Of a stretch of DNA of 64,000 bases, positions 1 to 9,240 are shown piece by piece (positions within the stretch are counted from its first letter, which is position 1; every line of letters begins with the position of its first letter). The stretch covers positions 1 through 64,000 of the forward strand of contig JAGQVE010000017.1 in assembly GCA_020438105.1 (NCBI GenBank), written 5' to 3'. Origin of the DNA: Bacteroidales bacterium. Lineage in GTDB: Bacteria > Bacteroidota > Bacteroidia > Bacteroidales > JAADJA01. A program made the translations under genes and the position numbers. The notes under the pieces were generated by a model. It was not told where the DNA came from. It did not search any database and saw only the letters and a list, made by a program, of their open reading frames with translations.

Positions 1-2590
1 TGATCCCGAACTGAATGGTTGTTCCCGTTTGCATTTCCAATCCGCGGCAGTTATAAATAGGAAGCTCTGTTCTCAATTCATAAATATTTGCGTAAAGTAA
101 AGGTTCCGAAAAAGTCAATATCACGGAATAACCGATCGAATCGCCGGCAATAACCTGGGCAGGGTTTCCGACAGTATGATCCACAAAATAAGCCTCCGGA
201 TTTAATATTGAAACTGGATCCATAACCTGGTTGAATGTTAATTTGATTTCCTGTTCTGAAATTGAAACCACACTTATAAATACGGGATCTATTGGATTAT
301 CGCCATCCACCGAATTGAGTTTACCAGGCGTACCGCCTTCTGCTGCAATTGATTCGCTCCAGTTGTCAGCCCCGGCACAGGGATTATAAGGATCAATCTG
401 TTCAAGCGACCAGCCTCCTTCGGCTTTTTCATCATCAGCAAACCAATTGTTGTTATAAGTTACAGTACTGATCAGTTCGTCATTCCCATTCATTAAAGAA
501 ATAGAAGCGCCGCCATTGGTCAATCCGAGCGTGCTGAAACCTACAGTATGCCCAAACATCTCAAAAAGCCAGCTAACATCATCATCGGCAAAAAGCACAT
601 ATTCGCCGGGTTCAATGATAAAATCCGGAATATTTTTCTCAACCGTCCCCACCAGTAAAATCCAGTCATTTATGTCCAGGAATTTTTCAGTAGTATTGAA
701 GATCTCAATAAATTCATACTCAGGTAAACCAACCGGAGGATCAGGGTCAGCCATGATTTCATTGATTACAATATCCCATGGTTCTGCATTTGAAGGGCGA
801 ACCATTTCCATAGTTTTACCAGCTTCGATAAAATCACCTGCACAATTAAACAAGGTATCGGTAAAAATCAGGGTATAAACTACGTTTTCCTCAAAAGTAA
901 AATCAAAGTTGAGCAAAACCTGGCTGAAATGAATTTCAGAACAAATGGCCGAAACCGGCATCAGGGATGCATCAGCAAGTTGATATGCACCCAAATTAAT
1001 AATGCTCAAACTATCCATATCATGATTAAATTTCAGCAGTATTTCGTTCGGACCGGTTATTTGTACCAAATCAATTTGAGGAACAGCATAAATGTTTCCG
1101 TTGGCAGTGTTGGTTTTGCCGGGAGTGCCTCCTGCTACTTCAGCGGTAGCTATCCAGTCATCAATCCCAGCGCAGGGTTTGGATGGGTCGATCATTTCCA
1201 GTGCCCAGCCTCCCTCCTGCTTTTCTTCACTTTTGTACCATTCTTTGGTGTAACTTACCGTATGCAGCAGCTCGCCATTGGCATTTCTTAAAACGATGGT
1301 TCCTTCATTATTTAGCGAAAATCCGGGTAAACCCACAACATTTCCATAGGGCAAAAATGAAGCGGCATCAGCAGTATGCGTTACAATTAAAAAACTATCC
1401 GGTAAAATTATCCCGGTCTCAAACAGGATCGGGTCAGCTGAATCGCGGGGCTTTAGGGTGCAGCCGTTTAGATCAATTATTTCATTGGTATGATTGAAGA
1501 GTTCAATATAATCCGCAGCGGGCAAACCTGCGGGTTGCGGGTCAACATCCGCCATAATTTCTGTAATCAAAACACTTCCCGGTTCTGGTGTTTCGCCTTC
1601 GAAATAGTTAAAAGCCAGCGAATCAATTTCCAGGGTATTGCCAGCCAAATCCTCAATATTTTCTGCATAAAGCCAGTTTTGCCCAATCTCAAAAGTATTT
1701 TCAAATGTCAGGTGAACCAGGCTTTGATCATTCTCATCCAAGATAGCAGTTGCCGGATTGCCAACAGCATTACTTACCATATAATTACCAGCGTTTTGGG
1801 CAGAATTTTCAGTTAACGATTCTGAAAAATAAACATCCAGTAATTGATTTGACAAAACGGAAACAGATTGAATTTCTGGCGGAACCGTGTCCTGAATGGC
1901 TGGCCCCACATAAAAGTCGTCGAAATAAAATTTGGTGGCATTGCTGGCGGTGTATTGGCAAAATACGCCAAACCAATTTGTGGAAATGAAGCTATCATCA
2001 AAAACAGATCCTTCCGTCTGAAAATTATTCCCTCCTTCCGAATCGGCAAATAACTCCCATAAACCTTCCTGATCCCTGTTTACTTTTATTCGAAAGGTAT
2101 TGGTTGAACTTCCGGTATAGGCATTTTGCCCATTTAAAATCAGCTCACTTTCAATACCTGATTGTTTGAAAAGTCCGATGCTGTCATTGGTTCCACCAAT
2201 TTGCAAATAATAACCATTAAGGGGCCCTTCGAGGTTTTCCTGATCCGAAACCAGGTAAACACGTGCAAAATTATTGGCCGAAGTATTAAATGAAAGTTTT
2301 ATCCAGAAAGTCCACTCAACCTCGTTGAGCAGAGCATTCTCAAGATAAATAGAAGCCGTATCCGGATCGGTCCCATTTAATTGAAGGGCCGGTTTCATGG
2401 CAGCCGGAATGGCACTGCTGTTGGAAATCTGGAATAGTACAGTATCGCCCATCCAGGTTGGGTTTGTGGTGAAATTTCCGTCAGAAAAATCATCAAACAC
2501 CTGCCCGAATATGGGTTGTTGAAAACCTTCAAGCAATAAAATTGTTGTTACAAAAACCAGATGCAAAAAGAAACGGTATGTTTTGGTCAT
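1..2590 (-). CDS. secreted lamin-tail-domain (LTD) protein, 3' end outside window
   Basis: The frame stays open from an ATG at 2588-2590 to the left edge (over 860 codons), so the C-terminus is not visible. Residues 1-30 look like a signal peptide (hydrophobic core LVFVTTILLL, ending near FGQ). A jellyroll/LamG-like region follows (about 30-220), then a Big_5-like Ig stretch (IQSVSVLSNQLLDVYFSE) and two LTD domains, each opening with an (I)(T/N)EIMAD motif near nt 1555 and nt 755 and containing ADYIELFN or YEFIEIFN, with Big_5-like linkers between. LTD domains are common in large extracellular Bacteroidota proteins, often with a T9SS tail. Cell-surface location is inferred; substrate or function is unknown. 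It is divergent from ribF. Confidence 0.85.
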   Translation of the reverse strand, partial: MTKTYRFFLHLVFVTTILLLEGFQQPIFGQVFDDFSDGNFTTNPTWMGDTVLFQISNSSAIPAAMKPALQLNGTDPDTASIYLENALLNEVEWTFWIKLSFNTSANNFARVYLVSDQENLEGPLNGYYLQIGGTNDSIGLFKQSGIESELILNGQNAYTGSSTNTFRIKVNRDQEGLWELFADSEGGNNFQTEGSVFDDSFISTNWFGVFCQYTASNATKFYFDDFYVGPAIQDTVPPEIQSVSVLSNQLLDVYFSESLTENSAQNAGNYMVSNAVGNPATAILDENDQSLVHLTFENTFEIGQNWLYAENIEDLAGNTLEIDSLAFNYFEGETPEPGSVLITEIMADVDPQPAGLPAADYIELFNHTNEIIDLNGCTLKPRDSADPILFETGIILPDSFLIVTHTADAASFLPYGNVVGLPGFSLNNEGTIVLRNANGELLHTVSYTKEWYKSEEKQEGGWALEMIDPSKPCAGIDDWIATAEVAGGTPGKTNTANGNIYAVPQIDLVQITGPNEILLKFNHDMDSLSIINLGAYQLADASLMPVSAICSEIHFSQVLLNFDFTFEENVVYTLIFTDTLFNCAGDFIEAGKTMEMVRPSNAEPWDIVINEIMADPDPPVGLPEYEFIEIFNTTEKFLDINDWILLVGTVEKNIPDFIIEPGEYVLFADDDVSWLFEMFGHTVGFSTLGLTNGGASISLMNGNDELISTVTYNNNWFADDEKAEGGWSLEQIDPYNPCAGADNWSESIAAEGGTPGKLNSVDGDNPIDPVFISVVSISEQEIKLTFNQVMDPVSILNPEAYFVDHTVGNPAQVIAGDSIGYSVILTFSEPLLYANIYELRTELPIYNCRGLEMQTGTTIQFGI

Positions 2591-2610
2591 ACTTATAAAA
2601 TTCAATTTTA

Positions 2611-2618
2611 TACTTTTG
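2611..2618 (+). promoter_or_regulatory. TAnnTTTG -7 promoter element upstream of ribF
   Basis: TACTTTTG matches the Bacteroidota -7 consensus TAnnTTTG and lies 55 nt before the ribF start. No clear TTG -33 box lies at the usual spacing, so the call rests on the -7 element alone. Confidence 0.4.
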
Positions 2619-2673
2619 CATCCTTCTTACCAAGAGGTAAAGATAAAAAAAAGTAAGGATCTGCTCAATAATA

Positions 2674-3609
2674 TTGAAGATTTACAAAGACATAGAAGAT
2701 TTTCCGGGTTCTGATTTTGCAGTGGTAACAGTAGGAACTTTTGACGGGCTTCATTTGGGCCATCAGAAGATCATTTCCCGGATGAAAGCGATTGCGGCAG
2801 AACATGGAGGCGACACAGTGCTCGTTACCTTTGATCCCCACCCGCGTTTGGTGCTGAATAACAATCCCACTGAATTGCGCTTTATCAGCTCTCAACAGCG
2901 AAAAATGCAGTTGCTGGAGCAGTTCGGGATTGATAATATGATCGTGATCCCCTTTACCATCGAATTTTCAAAAACTCCTTCGGAACAATTCATCAAAGAG
3001 TACCTGGTCGATAAGATCCATGTAAAAAAACTGATCGTTGGGTATGATCATCATTTTGGGCGCAACCGTGAAGGCAACTATGAACAACTGGAAGAAACGG
3101 GTGAGAAGTATGGTTTTGAAGTGGAAGAAATAGATGCACAATACCTTGACGATGTTGCTGTGAGTTCAACTAAGATCAGAAATGCGCTGATGGAAGGCAA
3201 CGTAAAGCTGGCCAACCAGATGTTAGGGTATGAATACAGCATTGCCGGAAAAGTGATCGAAGGAAATAAAATCGGTCGTAAAATTGGATTCCCCACTGCC
3301 AATATTGATGTTCACGATAAGTTTAAACTGGTGGCTGCTGGCGGGGTTTATGCCTGCAAAGTGGGTGTGGATGATAAAATTTTCTATGGAATGGGTAACA
3401 TCGGGTGGCGACCAACGGTGGGCATCAATGGGCTGGTAACCGAAGTACATATTTTTAATTTTGATGCCGATATTTATGGCAAAGAAATTATCATCTACTT
3501 TATTGATCGTATCCGTGATGAAAAGAGGTTTGCAAATTTGGATGAATTGAAGATACAGCTTGAAAAGGACAAAATTGCAACACGAAAAATAGTGAATGAA
3601 ATATTATAA
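2674..3609 (+). CDS. ribF: bifunctional riboflavin kinase / FAD synthetase
   Basis: Converts riboflavin to FMN and FMN to FAD in the cytoplasm. The N-terminal nucleotidyltransferase domain carries GTFDGLHLGH at residues 21-30; the C-terminal riboflavin kinase domain carries GFPTAN at 205-210. The length of 311 aa is normal. The start is TTG: it gives MKIYKDI, as in Bacteroidota homologues, whereas the first in-frame ATG lies after the GTFDG/HxGH active site. AAGGAT lies upstream as a weak ribosome-binding site. The 3' end overlaps the convergent lipoprotein gene by 6 nt. Confidence 0.96.
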   Translation: MKIYKDIEDFPGSDFAVVTVGTFDGLHLGHQKIISRMKAIAAEHGGDTVLVTFDPHPRLVLNNNPTELRFISSQQRKMQLLEQFGIDNMIVIPFTIEFSKTPSEQFIKEYLVDKIHVKKLIVGYDHHFGRNREGNYEQLEETGEKYGFEVEEIDAQYLDDVAVSSTKIRNALMEGNVKLANQMLGYEYSIAGKVIEGNKIGRKIGFPTANIDVHDKFKLVAAGGVYACKVGVDDKIFYGMGNIGWRPTVGINGLVTEVHIFNFDADIYGKEIIIYFIDRIRDEKRFANLDELKIQLEKDKIATRKIVNEIL

Positions 3610-4080
3610 ATCCTCCTTGGATGCTTTTGCAATTAATCCCAACTCCAGAATTCCGGGCATTTCGAGTTTTGTATATTTATTTTCAATCTCAATTTTTAGC
3701 ACTCCTGCATCACTTACCAAAAGTCCCTTCCTGATTGGCATGGTTATATCGCACAAATCACCCAAACAATCACTGAGTGAATTGCCTTCCTTATCTTTAA
3801 ATTCCAACTCATAATCAGCAGTTCGTATTTCGCCGGAGGGCAATATGAAGGTGAAATTAAATTTTAGCTCTTTATAAGGTATTTCAGGAATATGCCTGAC
3901 TGTCAGGTAAAAATCTGCTTCAAAACCTCCTTCAGGAACCGGAATATCAAACTTTTGAATATCAAATCTATTCCAGCTCAAATTGGGCATTTTATGATAT
4001 TCTTCAAATATGATTTTATTTGAATTACACGAAACCACCATGAAAAGAAGCGAAATAAGCGCAAATACTATTTTTTTCAT
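3604..4080 (-). CDS. GldH-like lipoprotein
   Basis: 158-aa lipoprotein: signal peptide MKKIVFALISLLFMVVSC with the lipobox Cys at 18. The mature part is one all-beta domain with the layout of the GldH family (I(I/F)xEYxxMPN near the start, then a FDIPVP...DFYLTVRH strand pair and a PSG turn). GldH is an accessory gliding-motility/T9SS lipoprotein in Flavobacteriia, and relatives occur in non-gliding Bacteroidia. It is the last gene of a five-gene minus-strand run, 11 nt after the AlkD-like gene. Assignment is from overall pattern, not a diagnostic motif. Confidence 0.55.
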   Translation of the reverse strand: MKKIVFALISLLFMVVSCNSNKIIFEEYHKMPNLSWNRFDIQKFDIPVPEGGFEADFYLTVRHIPEIPYKELKFNFTFILPSGEIRTADYELEFKDKEGNSLSDCLGDLCDITMPIRKGLLVSDAGVLKIEIENKYTKLEMPGILELGLIAKASKEDL

Positions 4081-4091
4081 TCAATTATTTT

Positions 4092-4778
4092 TTAACCTTT
4101 TTTGTCAAGCCATTTAAGGGCTTCCCGGTAACTTAAACCGGCCAGCCGGCTTTTATTTTCATGTACATAATTTACCACCCATTCCGGATTTGTTTTGGAG
4201 TATTCCCTTAGTATCCAGCCGATGGCCTTATTGATAAAAAACTCCTTTGACCCAAATAATCTTTCAATATAACGGGTCATTAAATCAACATCGGTTTTGG
4301 ATTTGTATTTCAACTGGAACAACAACGAAACCCGCTGCAACCACATATTCCCGCTGATCATCCATATTTCCGTACGGGGATTGATCTGATCCGGGTATTT
4401 CTGGAAATGCACCCCAACCAGGTTGGAAGCAATGTAATCAATGGTATCCCACCACGATTTATGAACTGAGATATATTCGTAAAGCTCAATGCTGGATGGA
4501 TCAGCTTTTTTGGCCATTTTCCCCAGCACCTCCATGATAAAATACTGATATTCCCGCTCAGGTTGATTCCAGCAATCTTTGGTAATCTCCTCCAAATCAT
4601 TCTCCTTTGGAAGCCCGTTTGTTTTCAAAAAATCACGCAGTATTTCTCTTCTGAGCGGTGACGGAATTCCAAAATAGGCATACTGGTCCTTCATATATTG
4701 TTTCATCCGAACGGCCAGTGCCTCGTTCCGGTTTTTTTCAAACTGTTCTTTGAGTGGCAGCAGGTATGTGTGCATCAT
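4092..4778 (-). CDS. AlkD-like DNA alkylation repair protein (HEAT-repeat glycosylase)
   Basis: 228 aa, all-helical HEAT-like protein of the AlkD/AlkC family, which removes bulky or cationic alkylated purines without base flipping. Recognisable blocks are YFGIPSPLRREI near the N-terminus, YEYISVHKSWWDTIDYIASNLVG in the middle (the WWDTID block holds the conserved Trp and catalytic Asp), and FFINKAIGWILREYSKTNP near the C-terminus. The start has two adjacent Met codons (4776-4778 or 4773-4775). It sits 7 nt after the M1 peptidase stop. Confidence 0.93.
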   Translation of the reverse strand: MMHTYLLPLKEQFEKNRNEALAVRMKQYMKDQYAYFGIPSPLRREILRDFLKTNGLPKENDLEEITKDCWNQPEREYQYFIMEVLGKMAKKADPSSIELYEYISVHKSWWDTIDYIASNLVGVHFQKYPDQINPRTEIWMISGNMWLQRVSLLFQLKYKSKTDVDLMTRYIERLFGSKEFFINKAIGWILREYSKTNPEWVVNYVHENKSRLAGLSYREALKWLDKKG

Positions 4779-4785
4779 TTGAAGT

Positions 4786-7149
4786 TTACTGATCTTTCGA
4801 TAATATCAATTTTTCGACACCCAACGTTTGATTTTCATTATTCAGATATCTTACAAAATAAGTTCCGGCCGCCAGGTTGGTCGGTTTCCAGGAAACTGAT
4901 TTTTGACCTTTGTCAATTTTCACAAAATCCACAGTTTTACCGGTACTGTCATAAAAATGCAATGTACCAGCCTGTTGTGTTTCAATGCGAAATTTTGAAT
5001 CGGAGGGGTTTGGATAAATATTAAATCCTGCTTTGGGTTCCCTATTATCCGATGTTCCCACAAAAGTGTCGTCACACACGGCAATGGTGTACTCACCTGG
5101 TTGCAGATCATCCACAAAGATTTTACCGATGCTCCACAAACCGATAACACTGAAATCAATAAATTGCCAGTCGTAAGCTGCCGAAGGGCGGTACATGATC
5201 ACAACCGAATCGCTTTCACTGGTGATGATCCCATTGTCGAGGTTCGCATTTTTATTGTACCAAAATACACCTGTTGCATTAAAATCCTGCGGGAATATAC
5301 CCTTGATAATCCAGTAACGATAGTCAGAAATGGTGAGACCCTGTACCGGCTCTTTCAATGGATCAGGCGGTGCCCATTGGTGTCCCACCCATACAAAAGC
5401 CGAATCAGAAACCGACTCAACCTCCATATCGAAGAATGTGTTATCAAAAACAAAATCACCTGTTTCCTTAATCGAAATTGCCTTATCAGTGATGGCATCA
5501 CATTGTTTTTCATTCAGGTCAGGAATCACAAAGTCGGGTTCAAAAGGAAGCTGAACCACTTCCATTCCGGTTTCGCCATCAAATTCCACATCTCCGGAAA
5601 CCATTGCCCAGCTATTGTTTCCAAAGCTGAGTTCAATCTTGTTTCCATCTCCGATAAATACAGGACCATGTCTTTTTTGCTTCAGGTAAACTGTTACCTC
5701 CGCTCCGGCCGTATTGGGCTGCACTTTCATCGAGTCAACCGAATAATGTGGCGTTCCCGAATGGAAAACCCAGTTTTCGAACCAGGGAGATAAATCAATA
5801 CCGCTGGAGGCACTCATCGCATCACGCAGATCATAACTTGAGGCAGCACTGTATTTAAAAGTCTCCTGATAATAAGCCAATGCATCAAAAAACAGATCGT
5901 CGCCCAGATAACCTCTTAATGAATAAGCGATGGTAGCTCCCCGATCATAGGCACTCATACCGTAAGTAACTTCCTGTGGAATTTGATTGATGGGAAAATA
6001 AGACCCATCACCACTCGACGTATGGCATTGCTGGATCACATTTTTGTGCATGTCGCGGAAAAACTCTTTGTACTGTTCATCACCATACAGGGCTTGTTGT
6101 GCCAATGCATCTGAAAAAACCGCCCAGCCTTCGTTGAGCCACATATCTTCTGCTGTTGAGCAAGTAACATTATCACCAAACCACATGTGCGAAAGTTCAT
6201 GAGCCACATAAGGTTCGCCGGAGGTTCCGCCGTTGATCATACTGTGCGGAAGGGCAATATTGGTAACATGTTCCATGGCTCCAATGGAAGTTCCAACATA
6301 CCCGATACGATCCCAACGGTAAGGGCCATAACTTTGCTCAAACAAATTGGTGATCTCATCCAGATGAACAAAACTTCCGTCAACATTTGATGAATCCCCT
6401 GGTTTTACCCAGATCCCGATAGGAATTTCTTCATTTAATCCATTGTATGTGCCCGACCAGTGGGCATAATCACCCACCGCTACCGATGCCAGATAGGTAG
6501 GTATGGTTTGATCCAGGGTCCAGTGATAAGTGCTGGTTCCATTTCCATTGTTTACAATTTCCTGCAAAATGCCACCACAAACAGCATCTTTTCCATTTTC
6601 AACAGTAACAAAAAGTTCATAGGTAGCGCGGTCCTGAAAGTCATCTATGCATGGGAACCAGGCCTTGCCCAAATTATGTGGAATACTCACAAAACCCACC
6701 CCCAGATTAAAGGCATACTCACCATTCCAGTGAAAACCACCCCAGCTCTCATGAAAAGGCTGACCATGATAAAAAACACTTGCGGTGACACTTTCGCCGG
6801 TTGAAATAGTGGAAGAAAGTGGTATGTTCAGGTAAAAATCTTCGTGAGTAAAATCCGTTACTTCCGAACCGTTTACAAAAACCTGGTCAACTGTTAAATC
6901 CTGAAGTTCAAGGGTGATGTGATCCAGATTATCAATTTTGCTTTGAAGTACCACATCCGTTTGGGCAGTGATCTCCTGATTGGTAAAATCCAGTTCGGTG
7001 AGGTAGATGGTATAACTTACCGCATCCAGGGTATCACTTAGCCATGATTTTTGGAAGGTGGCTTTATGCGAACAGGTATGCATTTGCTGGGCCAAAACAC
7101 CCAGGCTCAATAAAACTAATGTTGCAGAAAGGTAAATTATCTTTTTCAT
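4786..7149 (-). CDS. secreted M1 family aminopeptidase-like metallopeptidase with T9SS sorting domain
   Basis: 787 aa. Signal peptide 1-20 (ends LAQ). The gluzincin zinc site HELSH is at 317-321 and the third ligand Glu340 lies in WLNEGW, the HEXXH-18-E spacing of M1 peptidases. The upstream exopeptidase motif reads GAMEH instead of GxMEN. A C-terminal T9SS type A domain begins at NIYPNPS and ends with a YFVRYLN...EKLIL strand pair, so the protein should be secreted and anchored or released by the type IX system. It overlaps lpxH by 4 nt, suggesting translational coupling. Peptide substrate unknown. Confidence 0.93.
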   Translation of the reverse strand: MKKIIYLSATLVLLSLGVLAQQMHTCSHKATFQKSWLSDTLDAVSYTIYLTELDFTNQEITAQTDVVLQSKIDNLDHITLELQDLTVDQVFVNGSEVTDFTHEDFYLNIPLSSTISTGESVTASVFYHGQPFHESWGGFHWNGEYAFNLGVGFVSIPHNLGKAWFPCIDDFQDRATYELFVTVENGKDAVCGGILQEIVNNGNGTSTYHWTLDQTIPTYLASVAVGDYAHWSGTYNGLNEEIPIGIWVKPGDSSNVDGSFVHLDEITNLFEQSYGPYRWDRIGYVGTSIGAMEHVTNIALPHSMINGGTSGEPYVAHELSHMWFGDNVTCSTAEDMWLNEGWAVFSDALAQQALYGDEQYKEFFRDMHKNVIQQCHTSSGDGSYFPINQIPQEVTYGMSAYDRGATIAYSLRGYLGDDLFFDALAYYQETFKYSAASSYDLRDAMSASSGIDLSPWFENWVFHSGTPHYSVDSMKVQPNTAGAEVTVYLKQKRHGPVFIGDGNKIELSFGNNSWAMVSGDVEFDGETGMEVVQLPFEPDFVIPDLNEKQCDAITDKAISIKETGDFVFDNTFFDMEVESVSDSAFVWVGHQWAPPDPLKEPVQGLTISDYRYWIIKGIFPQDFNATGVFWYNKNANLDNGIITSESDSVVIMYRPSAAYDWQFIDFSVIGLWSIGKIFVDDLQPGEYTIAVCDDTFVGTSDNREPKAGFNIYPNPSDSKFRIETQQAGTLHFYDSTGKTVDFVKIDKGQKSVSWKPTNLAAGTYFVRYLNNENQTLGVEKLILSKDQ

Positions 7150-7925
7150 GATCCGGAGATTTCATTTTTAAAATAATGATGCTCTAATGTTTCGCCATCA
7201 AATACAAGGTATGAATAATAATTGATCCAGTCGCCAATGCTGAAATATTTTGCTTTTCCGTTCAAATCAACCACTTCGGGTTTGTGTACATGCCCAAAAA
7301 TGAAATATTCAATGTCGGGATCTTTTTCCAGCTCCGCTTTACAAAATCCGGAAATCCGATCAATTCCAGCCTGGTTAACCGCTTCCAGGCCGCTGTTTTC
7401 GTTGGCAACCCGGCTCTGATTCGACCAATAGAGCCCCATGCCGGTGCCGATATCAGGGTGCAGCCATCTGAACAGAAACTGGTTCACCTTGTTTCGAAAA
7501 ACCTTTTTCAGGAATTTATATCCGTTATCCCCTTCTCCCAATCCGTCGCCATGGCCCAGGAAAAACTTGTGCCCTTTCAGCATAGTGGTTTGGGTATCGG
7601 GGTAAATTTTAATGCCCAGTTCCTCTGCCAAATAATCAAAAGCCCATACATCGTGGTTTCCGCGGAAAAAAGTGACCGGGATTCCTGAATCAGTGATCTC
7701 AGCAAGCTTTCCCAGCAAACGCACATATCCCTTTTGAACAACAGTTTTATATTCGAACCAAAACTCAAAGAGGTCGCCCATGATGTACAATGCTTCAGCT
7801 TCTGGTTTGATCATGTCAAGCCAGCGAATGAACAGGTCCTCACGGATACGGGAAAGTTCACGATTGGGAACACCAAAATGGCTATCGCTGACGAAGTAGA
7901 TTTTTTTATGCTTCTGATCTGTCAA
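7146..7925 (-). CDS. lpxH: UDP-2,3-diacylglucosamine diphosphatase LpxH
   Basis: Calcineurin-like phosphoesterase that cleaves UDP-2,3-diacylglucosamine to lipid X in lipid A synthesis, acting at the inner face of the cytoplasmic membrane. Metal-binding blocks are all present: SDSHFG, GDLFEFW, RGNHD, GHGDG and GHVHKP. The length of 259 aa is typical for Bacteroidota LpxH. It lies 12 nt downstream of the redoxin-like lipoprotein gene and overlaps the M1 peptidase start by 4 nt. A second lipid A gene, lpxK, is elsewhere in the window. Confidence 0.95.
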   Translation of the reverse strand: MTDQKHKKIYFVSDSHFGVPNRELSRIREDLFIRWLDMIKPEAEALYIMGDLFEFWFEYKTVVQKGYVRLLGKLAEITDSGIPVTFFRGNHDVWAFDYLAEELGIKIYPDTQTTMLKGHKFFLGHGDGLGEGDNGYKFLKKVFRNKVNQFLFRWLHPDIGTGMGLYWSNQSRVANENSGLEAVNQAGIDRISGFCKAELEKDPDIEYFIFGHVHKPEVVDLNGKAKYFSIGDWINYYSYLVFDGETLEHHYFKNEISGS

Positions 7926-7937
7926 AATCGGGTAAGT

Positions 7938-9116
7938 TTATTGGGTTGGTAAAGTTAACTGTTCCAGTTGAATTAGCACCGAATCAATAGAACTATTCTT
8001 ATAAACGATTGTAAGGTCATTATCGAGCAAATAGTAATAAGGCAGCTCTTCAGGCAAATTATAAGTTTTCGCTATTTCGGAGCGCATGCCCTGAAGATCA
8101 CTCACCTGTGGCCAGGGCAACTCATCCAGTTTAATGGCACCTTTCCATATCATACCGTTGTCGTCAAATGACACTCCCAGAATTTTTACGCCTGATTTTT
8201 GAAAGGATGGATAAAGTTTAACCAACTGCTGATTATCTTGCCTTGCCACCGCATTCCAGCCAGCCCAAAACTGAATGAGGACCGGATGACCAGCAAATGA
8301 TTTTAATGAAACCGGATTGCCAGTGGTATCATTCAAAACAATATCAGGAGCCTTTTTACCGGGAAGCACCTTATCTTCAGCCACCCGCCTGTCGAATATC
8401 CGGCCCTGTATTTCTTTCACCCGGTCATGATGATCCAATGCATGTTTGTTACTGGGATAATTAACCATCAAAGCAGAGTCGATGCTGTGAAACAATTTAA
8501 AATCCGCCTCCTCATCAAGCACCTGGTTTTGCCCAAGCCGGCGATTGATCACAATGAGCGAAGTTAAAGAAGCTGGATGTTTTTTCCCAAAATCATAAAT
8601 ATAATCCCGTTGTTTTGATACGATATTGTTATAAGATGAATCCAAAGCTGCTTTGCGCTCAAGAAAGTTGTCTTTGCCCCGGGCATTATAATACACCTCA
8701 GCCAGCGAATCTATTTGCCGGTGTTGCTTTGCCATGAAAAATTCATAATCCATCAAAAGTTTTGAACCAGGTGATCCTTCCACCTCATATCCTTTATTGA
8801 AAAGTGCATTTTTACAATTCAAATTCACATTTTCGCCTTTTTCAAGTTGCAACAGTAAAAGGTTATCATCCGAAGTTTTTAAAACATAAAATCCGGCATC
8901 ATCAATCGGAAACTCAAACCGAAATGATCCATCTTTTTCAATGGTTACAGAATCAATTGGCCGGGTATTTCTGATCTCTAATTCTTCCAGGATTAGTTGC
9001 TTTTCTGCCAGTTCAGGAAATTTACCTGCAATGATAGATTGAATGCCTTCGGGCTCATTTTTACAACCTATAAGTAAGAAAACAAATAATCCGATATAAA
9101 CTATGAAATGTCTCAT
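7938..9116 (-). CDS. TlpA/AhpC-like thioredoxin-fold lipoprotein lacking the CXXC
   Basis: 392 aa. Lipoprotein signal with Cys18 (FVFLLIGC). An N-terminal DUF4369-type beta domain (about 25-110) is followed by a helical linker and a C-terminal thioredoxin fold (about 255-390, PGKKAPDIVLND...PVLIQFWAGW). Where TlpA/ResA proteins have WCxxC, this reads WNAVARQ, with Asn288 and Ala291 in place of both cysteines, so disulphide exchange is not possible at the usual site. It is the first gene of the minus-strand operon leading to lpxH. A binding or chaperone role is a guess. Confidence 0.85.
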   Translation of the reverse strand: MRHFIVYIGLFVFLLIGCKNEPEGIQSIIAGKFPELAEKQLILEELEIRNTRPIDSVTIEKDGSFRFEFPIDDAGFYVLKTSDDNLLLLQLEKGENVNLNCKNALFNKGYEVEGSPGSKLLMDYEFFMAKQHRQIDSLAEVYYNARGKDNFLERKAALDSSYNNIVSKQRDYIYDFGKKHPASLTSLIVINRRLGQNQVLDEEADFKLFHSIDSALMVNYPSNKHALDHHDRVKEIQGRIFDRRVAEDKVLPGKKAPDIVLNDTTGNPVSLKSFAGHPVLIQFWAGWNAVARQDNQQLVKLYPSFQKSGVKILGVSFDDNGMIWKGAIKLDELPWPQVSDLQGMRSEIAKTYNLPEELPYYYLLDNDLTIVYKNSSIDSVLIQLEQLTLPTQ

Positions 9117-9240
9117 TATTCAAAATTTGGCACAAAATTACAAAATGCATTGGATGCAATTTCATTGTGAGAATTAACATTTTTTAGGAGCTAAAAGGCT
9201 GAATATACATTAATTTAGCTTCAAATTCGTTAATACGGAT

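Noticed and set aside
929-1816. Several plus-strand frames of 100-120 codons
   Set aside because: They lie opposite the open LTD protein frame on the minus strand, which shows clear domain motifs.
5101-5793. 230-codon open frame on the plus strand
   Set aside because: Antisense shadow of the M1 peptidase gene; no domain, signal or initiation context.
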